From the NCBI GenBank assembly GCA_002842285.1, contig PHCJ01000020.1, positions 1 through 42,538 of the forward strand: a DNA stretch of 42,538 bases, in the 5' to 3' direction. Position numbers and translations under genes: made by a program. The stretch comes from Betaproteobacteria bacterium HGW-Betaproteobacteria-22 (GTDB taxonomy: Bacteria; Pseudomonadota; Gammaproteobacteria; Burkholderiales; Methylophilaceae). A model generated the notes under the pieces. The model did not search any database, was not told the origin of the DNA, and saw nothing but the letters and a program-made list of their open reading frames with translations. Below are positions 27,582 to 36,646 of this stretch, piece by piece; position 1 is the stretch's first letter, and each line of letters starts with the position of its first letter.

Positions 27582-27608
27582 ACGGGCACTTTAAGTGCCC
27601 GTTTTTAT
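27582..27608 (+). terminator. Intrinsic terminator after amt
   Basis: ACGGGCAC (27582-27589) and GTGCCCGT (27595-27602) form an eight-pair stem with a five-base loop, followed by TTTTTATTT. It lies 24 bases after the amt stop and ends the porin-glnK-amt transcript. Confidence 0.95.
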
Positions 27609-27803
27609 TTGATAAGCAGTGGCAAGGTCGATTGAGTCCTACTTGCTTGGGGAAGCGCCTCACGCGTACCTGCGCAAACAAACACGTCGTTGCACGGTTT
27701 TTTTGTTGTGGCATAAACAATCCCGGTGCTTGGCATTCTGACCGAAGACTTGTTTTCCTGTTGACACAGGATAGTTCGTTGAGACTGAAAACGAATTTAT
27801 GGC

Positions 27804-27841
27804 TTGACAATCATAACTAAATAACTAATTATTTAGTTATG
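27804..27841 (+). promoter_or_regulatory. Promoter and 13-base inverted-repeat operator of the ArsR-type gene
   Basis: A perfect inverted repeat CATAACTAAATAA (27812-27824) / TTATTTAGTTATG (27829-27841) has a four-base centre, and its last three bases are the ATG of the regulator gene. A perfect TTGACA at 27804-27809 has TAATTA (27826-27831) 16 bases downstream, so the repeat covers the promoter spacer and -10. This is the layout of an autorepressed ArsR operator. The predicted start point falls at or next to the ATG. Confidence 0.85.
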
Positions 27842-28144
27842 AAGTTAGTAACTGATATCCCTAGAGAGTTTAAGGACACCGCTGCAATTTTTATTGCATT
27901 GGGCGATGAGCACCGCCAGCGCATTTTGCTTGCTTTTGAAAAGGGCGAGAAATTGAATATCCTGCAAATTGCATCCACAACCACATTAAGCCGAACCGCT
28001 GTAACCCATCACCTCAAAGTTTTACATCAATCAGGCGTGCTTCATTCGCAAAAAAAAGGGAAAGCGGTATTTTTCTGGATTAACAGTCAGTTAGTAATGG
28101 ATGCTATTGAGCGAGTACTTACTTACATAAAAAATGAGACTTAA
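27839..28144 (+). CDS. ArsR-family winged-helix transcriptional regulator
   Basis: A 101-residue HTH protein. The recognition helix region is TLSRTAVTHHLKVLHQSGVL (about 48-67), followed by the wing KKGKAVFFWIN. It contains no cysteine, so it cannot sense metal through the ELCVC thiolate site of ArsR/SmtB; the ligand is unknown. There is no ribosome binding site because the ATG lies in the operator palindrome, pointing to a leaderless mRNA. It lies 24 bases before the Aas-like gene and probably controls it. Confidence 0.9.
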   Translation: MKLVTDIPREFKDTAAIFIALGDEHRQRILLAFEKGEKLNILQIASTTTLSRTAVTHHLKVLHQSGVLHSQKKGKAVFFWINSQLVMDAIERVLTYIKNET

Positions 28145-28168
28145 CATAACTCACAACATGGAGGGAAC

Positions 28169-30289
28169 ATGATTGCAGCGTTATTACAACTTATCTGCCG
28201 TATCCTTTTCAGGGTAGATGTAACAGGCATCAGCAACCTGCCCAAGCGGGGAAAATTACTGATAATTGCAAATCATGAATCTTTTTTGGATGGCCTGTTG
28301 CTAGGCTTGTTTTTACCCATACGTACAACGTTTGTGGTGCATACAACAGTGCTTAACCACTGGCTGTTCAGGCAGATTTTACGCCTGACGCCATATCTCG
28401 CTGTTGACCCAAGTTCACCAATGGCCATGAAGCGCGTCATCAAACTCATTGAGGCAGGAGAGCCGGTTGTCATCTTTCCGGAAGGGCGCATTACGCTCAC
28501 CGGTTCATTGATGAAAGTTTATGACGGACCTGGCTTCGTTGCAGTTAAAACCGGCGCAATGGTGCTGCCTATTCGTATCGATGGTGCAGGAAGATCTTAT
28601 TTTAGCCGTTTGCGAGGTGAGCATCCCAGGAAATTATTTCCCAAGGTCAGCATCACGATTTTACCTACACGCCACATCACAATGCCGCAGACCAATAACG
28701 CCAAAGCAAGACGCCGACAGGCGGGAGAAGCGATGCGCAGAGAAATGCAGAACATGCTGTTCAGCTCAGCGCCCATCAGTAGCTTGTTTGAGGCTTTTCT
28801 TGATGCGGTTTCAACCTATGGACGCAATACAATTTTGATCGAGGACATGCGGCAGGTGGAAGAAAGCTATGGTGATCTGCTCAAAAAAAGTCTAGTGCTG
28901 GGCAAGCTTGCGACTAAGGTAACCCGTCTACATGAGAATGTTGGTCTGCTCATGCCGAACGTCACGAACACCATCGGCCTAATATTCGGTTTATCAGCAT
29001 TTGCGCGTGTGCCTTGCATGCTAAATTACACGGCAGGCGTGACTGGCATTCAAGATGCCTGCAAAGTTGCGGGCATTAAAACCATTATCAGTTCACGCGA
29101 GTTTATTAAAACTGCAAAGCTGGAAAATGTCATGGCAGGTTTGACGCAAATCCATGTCATTTACCTGGAAGATTTACGCCGTCAATTTACGTGGCTGGAT
29201 AAATTGTGGCTGATGGGACTTGCATTTTGGTTGCCAAAGTTAGCCACAGTAAAAAGTCATCCCAGTGACCCTGCCGTGGTATTGTTTACTTCGGGCTCAG
29301 AAGGAAAACCCAAAGGTGTAGTGCATACGCACAGCAGTATATTGGCCAATATTGCACAAATTAAATCCGTAATTGATTTTTCCATGCACGATAAATTCAT
29401 GATGGTGCTGCCGATATTTCATGCATTCGGCTTTACTTGTGGTGCCATTATGCCGGTGGTGGCAGGTAGCCGATTGTTTGTGTATCCATCACCATTGCAT
29501 TACCGGGTGATTCCTGAAGTGATCTATGAACGCGGATGTACCGTATTGTTTGGTACGAGCACGTTTTTAGGAAATTATGCCAAACATGCCAATCCTTATG
29601 ATTTTTATAAGTTGCGATATGTGGTTGCAGGTGCAGAAAAGCTCAATGAAGAAGTGCGTAAGACTTGGGCAGACAAATTTGGCTTACGAATTCTGGAAGG
29701 TTATGGCGCCACCGAGTGTGCGCCTGTGCTGGCGGTGAACACGCCTATGGCGAATAAAATCGGCTCAGTCGGCACCTTAATGCCTGGGCTGGAGGCGCAA
29801 ATGCAGGCCGTACCCGGAATAGAAAAAGGCGGTGTACTTTCCGTACGTGGCCCCAATGTCATGCGTGGGTATTATATGTTTGATAAGCCAGGCATCGTCC
29901 AGCCGACGCAGACGCAGTGGTATAACACAGGTGATATCGTAGAAATCGATAGTGATGGTTTTGTATTTATCAAAGGTCGTGTCAAACGATTTGCTAAAGT
30001 GGCAGGTGAAATGGTTTCGCTTGAAATTGTTGAGCAAGTGGCACATCATGCATCACCAGCATATCAGCATGCGGCAGTTTCTAAAGCAGATGCACAGCGC
30101 GGTGAGAGTATCGTTCTTTACACTACAGACGAAAACCTTATGAGAGAGATGCTCAATCATAGTGCAAAAATAACAGGCAGCCCTGAACTCGCCATTGCAA
30201 GAAAAATTATCTTCATGAAAACGTTACCACTGTTAGGTACAGGCAAAACAGATTACGCCTCTTTGCAACATATGGCAGAAAGTGTGTAA
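28169..30289 (+). CDS. aas: Aas-like bifunctional acyltransferase / acyl-ACP synthetase
   Basis: A 706-residue two-domain protein. Residues 1-200 are a PlsC-type acyltransferase with NHESFLD (H36, D41) and FPEGR (103-107). From about 220 there is an AMP-forming acyl ligase with the P-loop TSGSEGKPKG near 372 and GYGATECAP near 500. This matches Aas, which re-acylates lyso-phosphatidylethanolamine (719 residues in E. coli). Other 1-acyl-lipid substrates are possible. GGAGG lies before the ATG. Control by the preceding ArsR-type protein is inferred from spacing. Confidence 0.88.
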   Translation: MIAALLQLICRILFRVDVTGISNLPKRGKLLIIANHESFLDGLLLGLFLPIRTTFVVHTTVLNHWLFRQILRLTPYLAVDPSSPMAMKRVIKLIEAGEPVVIFPEGRITLTGSLMKVYDGPGFVAVKTGAMVLPIRIDGAGRSYFSRLRGEHPRKLFPKVSITILPTRHITMPQTNNAKARRRQAGEAMRREMQNMLFSSAPISSLFEAFLDAVSTYGRNTILIEDMRQVEESYGDLLKKSLVLGKLATKVTRLHENVGLLMPNVTNTIGLIFGLSAFARVPCMLNYTAGVTGIQDACKVAGIKTIISSREFIKTAKLENVMAGLTQIHVIYLEDLRRQFTWLDKLWLMGLAFWLPKLATVKSHPSDPAVVLFTSGSEGKPKGVVHTHSSILANIAQIKSVIDFSMHDKFMMVLPIFHAFGFTCGAIMPVVAGSRLFVYPSPLHYRVIPEVIYERGCTVLFGTSTFLGNYAKHANPYDFYKLRYVVAGAEKLNEEVRKTWADKFGLRILEGYGATECAPVLAVNTPMANKIGSVGTLMPGLEAQMQAVPGIEKGGVLSVRGPNVMRGYYMFDKPGIVQPTQTQWYNTGDIVEIDSDGFVFIKGRVKRFAKVAGEMVSLEIVEQVAHHASPAYQHAAVSKADAQRGESIVLYTTDENLMREMLNHSAKITGSPELAIARKIIFMKTLPLLGTGKTDYASLQHMAESV

Positions 30290-30387
30290 ATACTCTGCGA
30301 CTATGTGGCATTGGCATGCTACATTTTAATTTAGCATATGACAGTATTAATTTAACTCAACAAGTAGTTTAGTGCTTAAGGGATGCC

Positions 30388-33201
30388 GTGATGGAATCAT
30401 TATTACTGCTGTTAGGATTATTGGGCATCGCCTCGATTATCGGTGGGGTTTCCGCGTTTTTCGCATTGTTTTCTTCGCAAAATAAAGAAAGTCGATTGAA
30501 AGCGCTGGAGCGTGAAACAACACAGCAACACCTGGAAATCACCAAATTGGCAGCTCGTCTGGACGCACTCAAGAAGCTGCTTGAACCTTCTCAATCAGAA
30601 GAGGGTTCATGTGACACGGTGGCTACAACAATAAAAGCACCTACAGCAGTGGTGGATCCCGCTTCCTCAATACAGGAAACACATCAACCCGACATCGCCT
30701 ATGATGACAGGCAGGATGCAGCAGAAATTGCTGGAGTGCCTGCAATCGGCCCAGAGCATGCATCAGGGGACACCATCACTGCGGAGATACCTGACACTGG
30801 GGACCCTGTTAAACCTGTTATAAAACTCGCTGAACCTAATTTTATCGAGCGCGGATTTGCAGCGGCCGGGAACTGGCTATTGGGTGGCAACACCTTGGTG
30901 CGTTCCGGCATTGTGATCTTGTTTATAGGCATCAGTTTTTTAATTAAGTATGCTGCCGAACATACACATGTACCCATTGAGTTGCGTTTAGCGGGCATTG
31001 CACTGCTTGGTGTCGGCTTGCTGACATTGGGCTGGCAGCTGCGTTTTAAACGCGCTCAATATGCCTGGGCATTGCAAGGCGGGGGCATTGGTGTAATTTA
31101 CCTGACTATTTTTGCAGCACTTAAACTTTACCAGCTTATTCCGGCGGGTGCGGCTTTTGGCATATTAATTGCTGTTGCGGTATTGTCGGCCTTGATTGCA
31201 GTGCTGCAGTCCGCTATGCCGTTGGCTATATTGGGGTTTGCGGGTGGTTTTCTCGCTCCGATTCTGACTTCCTCCGGCGGAGGGAATCATGTGGGGTTGT
31301 TTAGCTACTACTTAGTGCTCAATCTTGGTATTGCCCTGATTGCCTATCACAAGAGCTGGCGTCCGCTTAATGTGCTGGGATTTGCCTTCACTTTTATTAT
31401 CGGCACACTTTGGGGTGCAACCAGCTATACCCCAGCTCACTTCTCATCCACCGAGCCATTTTTAGTGATTCACTTCCTGCTGTTTACCGCAATTGCTGTG
31501 CTTTATGCACATCGGCAGGCAACCAAGGCCAGTGATTATGTAGATGCAACATTGGTATTTGGTACACCAATCGTAGGCTTTAGCCTGCAATACGCCCTGT
31601 TGAGAGACACACCATTTGGGCTGGCTTATAGTGCACTTGCACTCGGCGTATTTTACGTAAGTTTGGCGTGGTGGGTATATACACGCAAACGCGATACGCT
31701 GAAATTTTTAGGTGAATGCTTTTTAGCGTTGGGCGTTGGCTTTACCACATTGACACTGCCACTAGCGCTGGATGGGCGCTGGACATCGGCAGCATGGGCT
31801 ATAGAGGGTGTTGGCTTGCTCTGGGTTGGCTTACGCCAGAATCGAGCACTGCCGGCATTCGCAGGCTTGGCATTGCAACTGCTCGCTGCTATTGCCTTTA
31901 GCAAAGGATGGGACTTGGCAGGCCACACGGATGCAGGGCATCATCATATGTTTCTAGGCGTTGCCTTTATCGCATTATCAAGTTGGGCTTGTGGCGCATT
32001 ACTTAATCATTACCATGAGAATAAATTGAATATATTCAATTTTCCACTGGCTTTATGGGGCTGGGTCTGGTGGATCGGCGCAAGCTTAACCGCCATTGAT
32101 GCATTTTTACCACCATCGGTTTTTGCGCATGCAGGACTGGCATTTGCTGCATTGACCAGCCTGCTATTACCTGTTGCAGCAAAATATCTAAAATGGCCAA
32201 GATTGTCACATCTGTCTGTTTTATTGCTGCCCATCTTGCTGATTGCAGCCTTTCACGAAATGTCGGCTCCATTAACGCTGTACGGCCACAATCGACACCC
32301 GTTTGCTGAGTATGGCTACCTGGCGTGGCCGCTGGCACTATTTGCATATGCGTGGCTGATGCATGGCAATATCATCGCCAGAAAAACATGGTTGCGTGCC
32401 CCCTGGTTATGGATTGTTACATGGATTGCTATATTTGAATGGCAGTACCGGTTGGGGCAGTTTGTATACGAGGCAGAAGTTTGGCGCCAAGTCGGCTGGG
32501 CAATTGTGCCAGCGTTGATTGTTGGTGCGGTGATACGCTGGCAGTTAGCCAATAAGACAACGCTAGACGCGACAGAAACTTTCAATGCGCATACCTGGGC
32601 ATGGTTGGCAAGTCTGCCGCTGATGGTGTTTCTAATTGCATGGTTTTTTGATATGACGCTTCATGCAAATGGATACGCAGCACCATTGGCCTATTTGCCA
32701 TTGATTAATCCACTCGATATTGCGCTAATGGCGGTATTGCTGTTGCTGGTGATTTGGCAGCGCGCTATTTCAAAGCATCTTGGCCATCTGCAGAATATTA
32801 ATCCCGCTTTAGCGGGCATCATGAGTTTTGCATTGTTGAATGGCGTATTGTTACGCACTTTACATCATTGGGTGGGCACACCATTTCAATGGACTTCGCT
32901 ACTGACTGACTCAACGGTGCAGATGTCGTTTACTTTTTTGTGGGGATTGGTCGCGTTCATACTCATGTTGCTGGCTCATCAGCGTAAACACCGCCAACTC
33001 TGGCTTGTCGGTGCGAGCTTAATCGGGATCACTGTGGCCAAAATATTCTTACTGGATATGGCACAAACCGGTTCGGTTGAACGTATCGTGTCTTTCATCG
33101 GTGCGGGCATGATGTTGCTGGTAATGGGGTATTTTGCGCCACTTCCGCCTGTTGCTGAGCAGAAGCAGGCACCTATGGTGCCAGATGAGGCATCAACATG
33201 A
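30388..33201 (+). CDS. Large polytopic membrane protein, DUF2339
   Basis: A 937-residue protein. An N-terminal span (about 3-25) is followed by a coiled coil (KESRLKALERETTQQHLEITK, about 30-65), an acidic low-complexity linker to about 145, then more than 20 hydrophobic segments to about 920. This is the DUF2339 plan; function unknown. The start is either the GTG at 30388 or ATG at 30391. Its stop overlaps the DUF3999 start by four bases (ATGA), so the two are translationally coupled and probably act together in the envelope. Confidence 0.88.
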   Translation: MMESLLLLLGLLGIASIIGGVSAFFALFSSQNKESRLKALERETTQQHLEITKLAARLDALKKLLEPSQSEEGSCDTVATTIKAPTAVVDPASSIQETHQPDIAYDDRQDAAEIAGVPAIGPEHASGDTITAEIPDTGDPVKPVIKLAEPNFIERGFAAAGNWLLGGNTLVRSGIVILFIGISFLIKYAAEHTHVPIELRLAGIALLGVGLLTLGWQLRFKRAQYAWALQGGGIGVIYLTIFAALKLYQLIPAGAAFGILIAVAVLSALIAVLQSAMPLAILGFAGGFLAPILTSSGGGNHVGLFSYYLVLNLGIALIAYHKSWRPLNVLGFAFTFIIGTLWGATSYTPAHFSSTEPFLVIHFLLFTAIAVLYAHRQATKASDYVDATLVFGTPIVGFSLQYALLRDTPFGLAYSALALGVFYVSLAWWVYTRKRDTLKFLGECFLALGVGFTTLTLPLALDGRWTSAAWAIEGVGLLWVGLRQNRALPAFAGLALQLLAAIAFSKGWDLAGHTDAGHHHMFLGVAFIALSSWACGALLNHYHENKLNIFNFPLALWGWVWWIGASLTAIDAFLPPSVFAHAGLAFAALTSLLLPVAAKYLKWPRLSHLSVLLLPILLIAAFHEMSAPLTLYGHNRHPFAEYGYLAWPLALFAYAWLMHGNIIARKTWLRAPWLWIVTWIAIFEWQYRLGQFVYEAEVWRQVGWAIVPALIVGAVIRWQLANKTTLDATETFNAHTWAWLASLPLMVFLIAWFFDMTLHANGYAAPLAYLPLINPLDIALMAVLLLLVIWQRAISKHLGHLQNINPALAGIMSFALLNGVLLRTLHHWVGTPFQWTSLLTDSTVQMSFTFLWGLVAFILMLLAHQRKHRQLWLVGASLIGITVAKIFLLDMAQTGSVERIVSFIGAGMMLLVMGYFAPLPPVAEQKQAPMVPDEAST

Positions 33202-34556
33202 AGCTATTTCCCTTTATCATGTCGCTGCTTGTGTTGTTCATAGCGCCTGCTGCTGAGGCAGAAACCTTTGAGCTGGACACCGCTGATATGGCACCATTGT
33301 TTCAAACGCGACTACCGCAATCGGTGTATCAGTATAGCCGAACCAATCAATTGCAAGACCTCACGATCACCAATGCGGCTGGCGAGCAATTGCCTTACGC
33401 TTTATTGCCTTATGAACACCTGTATCCGTTACGCACTTTGACCTCAGAGATCAAACAGCTATCGTTTTTTCCTATCAAAGAAAGCAAGCTGTCAACTGCA
33501 GATAACGTTGCCATTCAAATTGAAAAAAATGCAGCAAAGACCTTGCTCGATATGAGCCTGACTAATCAGCATGCCACAGAGAAAACCGTGTTTCTGGTAG
33601 ATGCAGGGGAGAAACATCCGCCTTTGCAGACTTTAGTCATCAAATGGGCGGGCGCGGTGGGAGAAATGCTCCCGTTAAGCGTGTTTGCGAGTGAGGATTT
33701 AAAAAGCTGGTCTGCTGTAGGTCAAGGTGTTTTACTTAAAACCGCAGCGGATGATTCAGCTATTTTGCAAAATACCATTCATCTGGATGTAACGACCGAG
33801 GCTCGTTATTTTAAAATAAAACCTGCGGATAAGTTAACCTTGAACCTGATTGATGTAAGTGCTGAATATACGAGTGTGCGTTCACTTTCGCCCGAGATTT
33901 ACTGGCAGAAATTACCATTTCAGGCACGTGAAAATCTTGAAAATGGAATTGTAAATCTTGACTTTGAATCCACAGGACGTTTTCCCGCCAGGTATTTACA
34001 GGTTGACCTGCCAGAAAATAATACGCTGACACATGTGAGCATTATGACACGCAGTCAGGTAGATAAACCTTGGCAATATTTAACTGCCGCCTCTTTGTTT
34101 CGGATAGATCAGGCCCAAGCACGCCATGGCAATCCAGAGATATTGCTTAATTCAACAGTATCGCGTTTTTGGCGTTTGCAATTTAATCAGACAAATGGCG
34201 GCATTGGCAGCCGGAATGCCAGTCTGTCGATTGGATGGCTACCACACACGTTAGTATGGAATGCTCGAGGCAATGCACCTTACACATTACACATAGGCGA
34301 GCGGCAACAGATCATCAATGCCGTCCCTTTGACAGCGTTAATGCCGAACGATAAAGCAGAGGCGGTGCTTGCGTTGCCTGTAGCTAACATTCGCCTGACA
34401 GAGATGCATCTTAACCCGCAAAACATCGCCAATAGTTGGATTACACCGCCGGATTATAAAAACTGGATTTTATGGGCCGGCTTGTTGTTGGGTTTGCTGG
34501 TGCTCGCAGTCATGGCCTATTCATTGTTCAAGTCTGCTCATTTGGATCGCAAATAA
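33198..34556 (+). CDS. DUF3999 family membrane-anchored periplasmic protein
   Basis: A 452-residue protein with a signal peptide (about 1-21, ending AEAE), a large beta-rich periplasmic region and a single C-terminal membrane span (about 424-446, WAGLLLGLLVLAVMAYSLF). This architecture and its coupling to a DUF2339 gene match DUF3999, a family of unknown function that usually accompanies DUF2339. No enzymatic motif was seen. Confidence in the family name comes mainly from context. Confidence 0.82.
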   Translation: MKLFPFIMSLLVLFIAPAAEAETFELDTADMAPLFQTRLPQSVYQYSRTNQLQDLTITNAAGEQLPYALLPYEHLYPLRTLTSEIKQLSFFPIKESKLSTADNVAIQIEKNAAKTLLDMSLTNQHATEKTVFLVDAGEKHPPLQTLVIKWAGAVGEMLPLSVFASEDLKSWSAVGQGVLLKTAADDSAILQNTIHLDVTTEARYFKIKPADKLTLNLIDVSAEYTSVRSLSPEIYWQKLPFQARENLENGIVNLDFESTGRFPARYLQVDLPENNTLTHVSIMTRSQVDKPWQYLTAASLFRIDQAQARHGNPEILLNSTVSRFWRLQFNQTNGGIGSRNASLSIGWLPHTLVWNARGNAPYTLHIGERQQIINAVPLTALMPNDKAEAVLALPVANIRLTEMHLNPQNIANSWITPPDYKNWILWAGLLLGLLVLAVMAYSLFKSAHLDRK

Positions 34557-34684
34557 GATAGCGTAGCCAAAAAACCGTGCAAACTTTAATTTAATCATTT
34601 TTGGCAATTCGCTCGCATAGATACTTATTCCGTGTTTCCTTTATAATAACAACCCCTATCTTAATAAATGCAGCACATACTCCT

Positions 34685-36643
34685 TTGATTAAAAAACTAC
34701 AGCACTCCATTTGGCGCCTATCTTCTAAATTAGGTCCGTTTGCACCACTACTTGCCATGCTGCTGGTGGGTTTGCTGGTGTTGTCACTGTCGCGCTTTGG
34801 TTTAGTGCTGTGGAAGTTTCAGCGTGTCACAGAAGCGGGAAGCCTAGCCGAGATTTTTATGCAGGGCGTACGTGCGGACATCATCCAGCTTGGTTTGATG
34901 GCTTTGATTCCGCTGCTGCTCGCACCTTTCCTGGCAGTAAAGCCATTATTTGGTTTCTGGAAAAAATTCACCTATGTCTGGGTGCTGTTAGGAATCGTAT
35001 TGCTGGTGTTTTTAGAAGTTTCAACCCCGGGCTTTATTAATGAATATGACGTGCGTCCCAACCGTATATTTGTTGAGTATTTGAAATACCCGAATGAGGT
35101 GTTTAGCATGCTGTGGCGCGGATTCAAAGTGCATGTGTTTGCAGGAGTCGGTTTTTCTGTACTGGCCTTTTGGGCTACATGCCGCTTTATGCGCCCGTGG
35201 CTAGGCATGCAGTCCACATGGAGCAATAAGAGGATTTGGCTGGTGTGGCCTTTGATTTTTACTTTAACCGCCTTTGGCATACGCTCATCATTAGGCCATC
35301 GTCCTGCCAACCCTGCCCTATTTGCGATTACCTCAGACAGCATGGTAAATAGCCTGGTGATTAGCTCTGGCTATTCTGTCATCTATGCGACCTATAACTT
35401 GCTCAAGGAAACAAAATCCAGTGAAATTTACGGCAAGATGCCGCGAGAAGAAATATTCAGGCTCACAGGCGCAAAAGATATTGACATCCCAACATTGACA
35501 ACACTAAATCCCAGTCAAAAACGTGATAAACCGCTCAATCTGGTGATTATTCTGCAAGAAAGTCTAGGTGCCACTTTTGTGGAGTCTTTAGGTGGCGTGC
35601 CTGTTACCCCGAATATTGAGAAACTAAAAGAACAAGGCATATGGTTTGATCAGCTTTATGCCACAGGGACGCGCTCAGTGCGCGGCATTGAAGCAGTAAC
35701 GACGGGGTTTCAACCCACGCCAGCCGACAGCACAGTAAAACTTTCCAAGTCGCAGAAGAATTTTTTTACGCTTGCGGCTTTGCTTGAAAAACGTGGCTAC
35801 ACCACGGAGTTTATTTACGGTGGTGAAGCACACTTTGATAATATGCGGGGATTTTTTACCGGAAATGGCTTTCAAGAGATTGTTGAGCAAAAAGACTATA
35901 AGAACCCGGTATTTATTAGTAGCTGGGGGGTTTCTGATGAAGATTTACTGAACAAAACGCATGAGCAGCTTTTGGCACATCATCAAGCAGGGAAGCCATT
36001 TTACACCTTAGCCTTTTCATCTTCCAATCACGCGCCTTTTGAGTTCCCGGATGGTCGAATCGAGCTTTATGAGCAACCCAAGGCAACCGATAACAATGCA
36101 GTCAAGTATGCAGATTACGCCATAGGTGAGTTTTTCAAGAAAGCACAGCAGAGTGCATATTGGAAAGACACCGTATTTTTAATTGTGGCAGACCATGACA
36201 TTCGGGTACGGGGAGAGACTTTAGTGCCTATTGAGCGCTTTCATATCCCTGGCTTGATTTTAGGCGCAGATATCAAACCGCTACGCTATACGGGACTTGC
36301 CAGTCAGATTGACTTGCCGGTGACCTTGCTATCTTTGATGGGAATTGAGGCGCAGCATCCGATGACAGGCAGAGATTTATCCAGCATTGCGCCAGATACG
36401 CCAGGTCGGGCCATGATGCAGTACAACGAAAATTTTGGCTGGATGGAGGAAAGCGCATCAGGGCATCAGGTGGTGGTGCTGCGTTCGGGCAAGGTGCCCG
36501 CACATGCAGTTTATGACACTAAAACCAGACATTTGAATGAAGTTACGCCTCCGGCTAATGCTGAGTCACTGTCGCAAAAAGCTTTAGCCAACGTGTTGTT
36601 ACCCGATCTGCTCTACAACGAACAGCGTTATCGCCTGCCATAG
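34685..36643 (+). CDS. LTA-synthase-like phosphoglycerol/phosphoethanolamine transferase
   Basis: A sulfatase-superfamily membrane enzyme of about 652 residues. Five N-terminal membrane spans precede an extracytoplasmic alkaline-phosphatase-fold domain with metal ligand Glu in IILQESLG, a nucleophile Thr in ATGTRSVRG, and VADHD. Such enzymes move phosphoglycerol or phosphoethanolamine onto glycans or lipids. The start is unclear: the frame opens with TTG at 34601, but I prefer TTG at 34685 because a TATAAT lies at 34642-34647 and the extra N-terminus would add an odd hydrophobic stretch. Three bases separate it from the next gene. Confidence 0.85.
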   Translation: MIKKLQHSIWRLSSKLGPFAPLLAMLLVGLLVLSLSRFGLVLWKFQRVTEAGSLAEIFMQGVRADIIQLGLMALIPLLLAPFLAVKPLFGFWKKFTYVWVLLGIVLLVFLEVSTPGFINEYDVRPNRIFVEYLKYPNEVFSMLWRGFKVHVFAGVGFSVLAFWATCRFMRPWLGMQSTWSNKRIWLVWPLIFTLTAFGIRSSLGHRPANPALFAITSDSMVNSLVISSGYSVIYATYNLLKETKSSEIYGKMPREEIFRLTGAKDIDIPTLTTLNPSQKRDKPLNLVIILQESLGATFVESLGGVPVTPNIEKLKEQGIWFDQLYATGTRSVRGIEAVTTGFQPTPADSTVKLSKSQKNFFTLAALLEKRGYTTEFIYGGEAHFDNMRGFFTGNGFQEIVEQKDYKNPVFISSWGVSDEDLLNKTHEQLLAHHQAGKPFYTLAFSSSNHAPFEFPDGRIELYEQPKATDNNAVKYADYAIGEFFKKAQQSAYWKDTVFLIVADHDIRVRGETLVPIERFHIPGLILGADIKPLRYTGLASQIDLPVTLLSLMGIEAQHPMTGRDLSSIAPDTPGRAMMQYNENFGWMEESASGHQVVVLRSGKVPAHAVYDTKTRHLNEVTPPANAESLSQKALANVLLPDLLYNEQRYRLP

Positions 36644-36646
36644 TTT

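Noticed and set aside
27756-27771. Small hairpin TCCTGT/ACAGGA upstream of the ArsR-type promoter as a second operator
   Set aside because: It is short, does not resemble the 13-base operator and has no partner copy, so I cannot support a function.
27550-27810. Minus-strand 86-codon frame between amt and the ArsR-type gene
   Set aside because: It runs through the amt terminator and has a composition (many Cys, Arg) unlike its neighbours; no ribosome binding site or family features.
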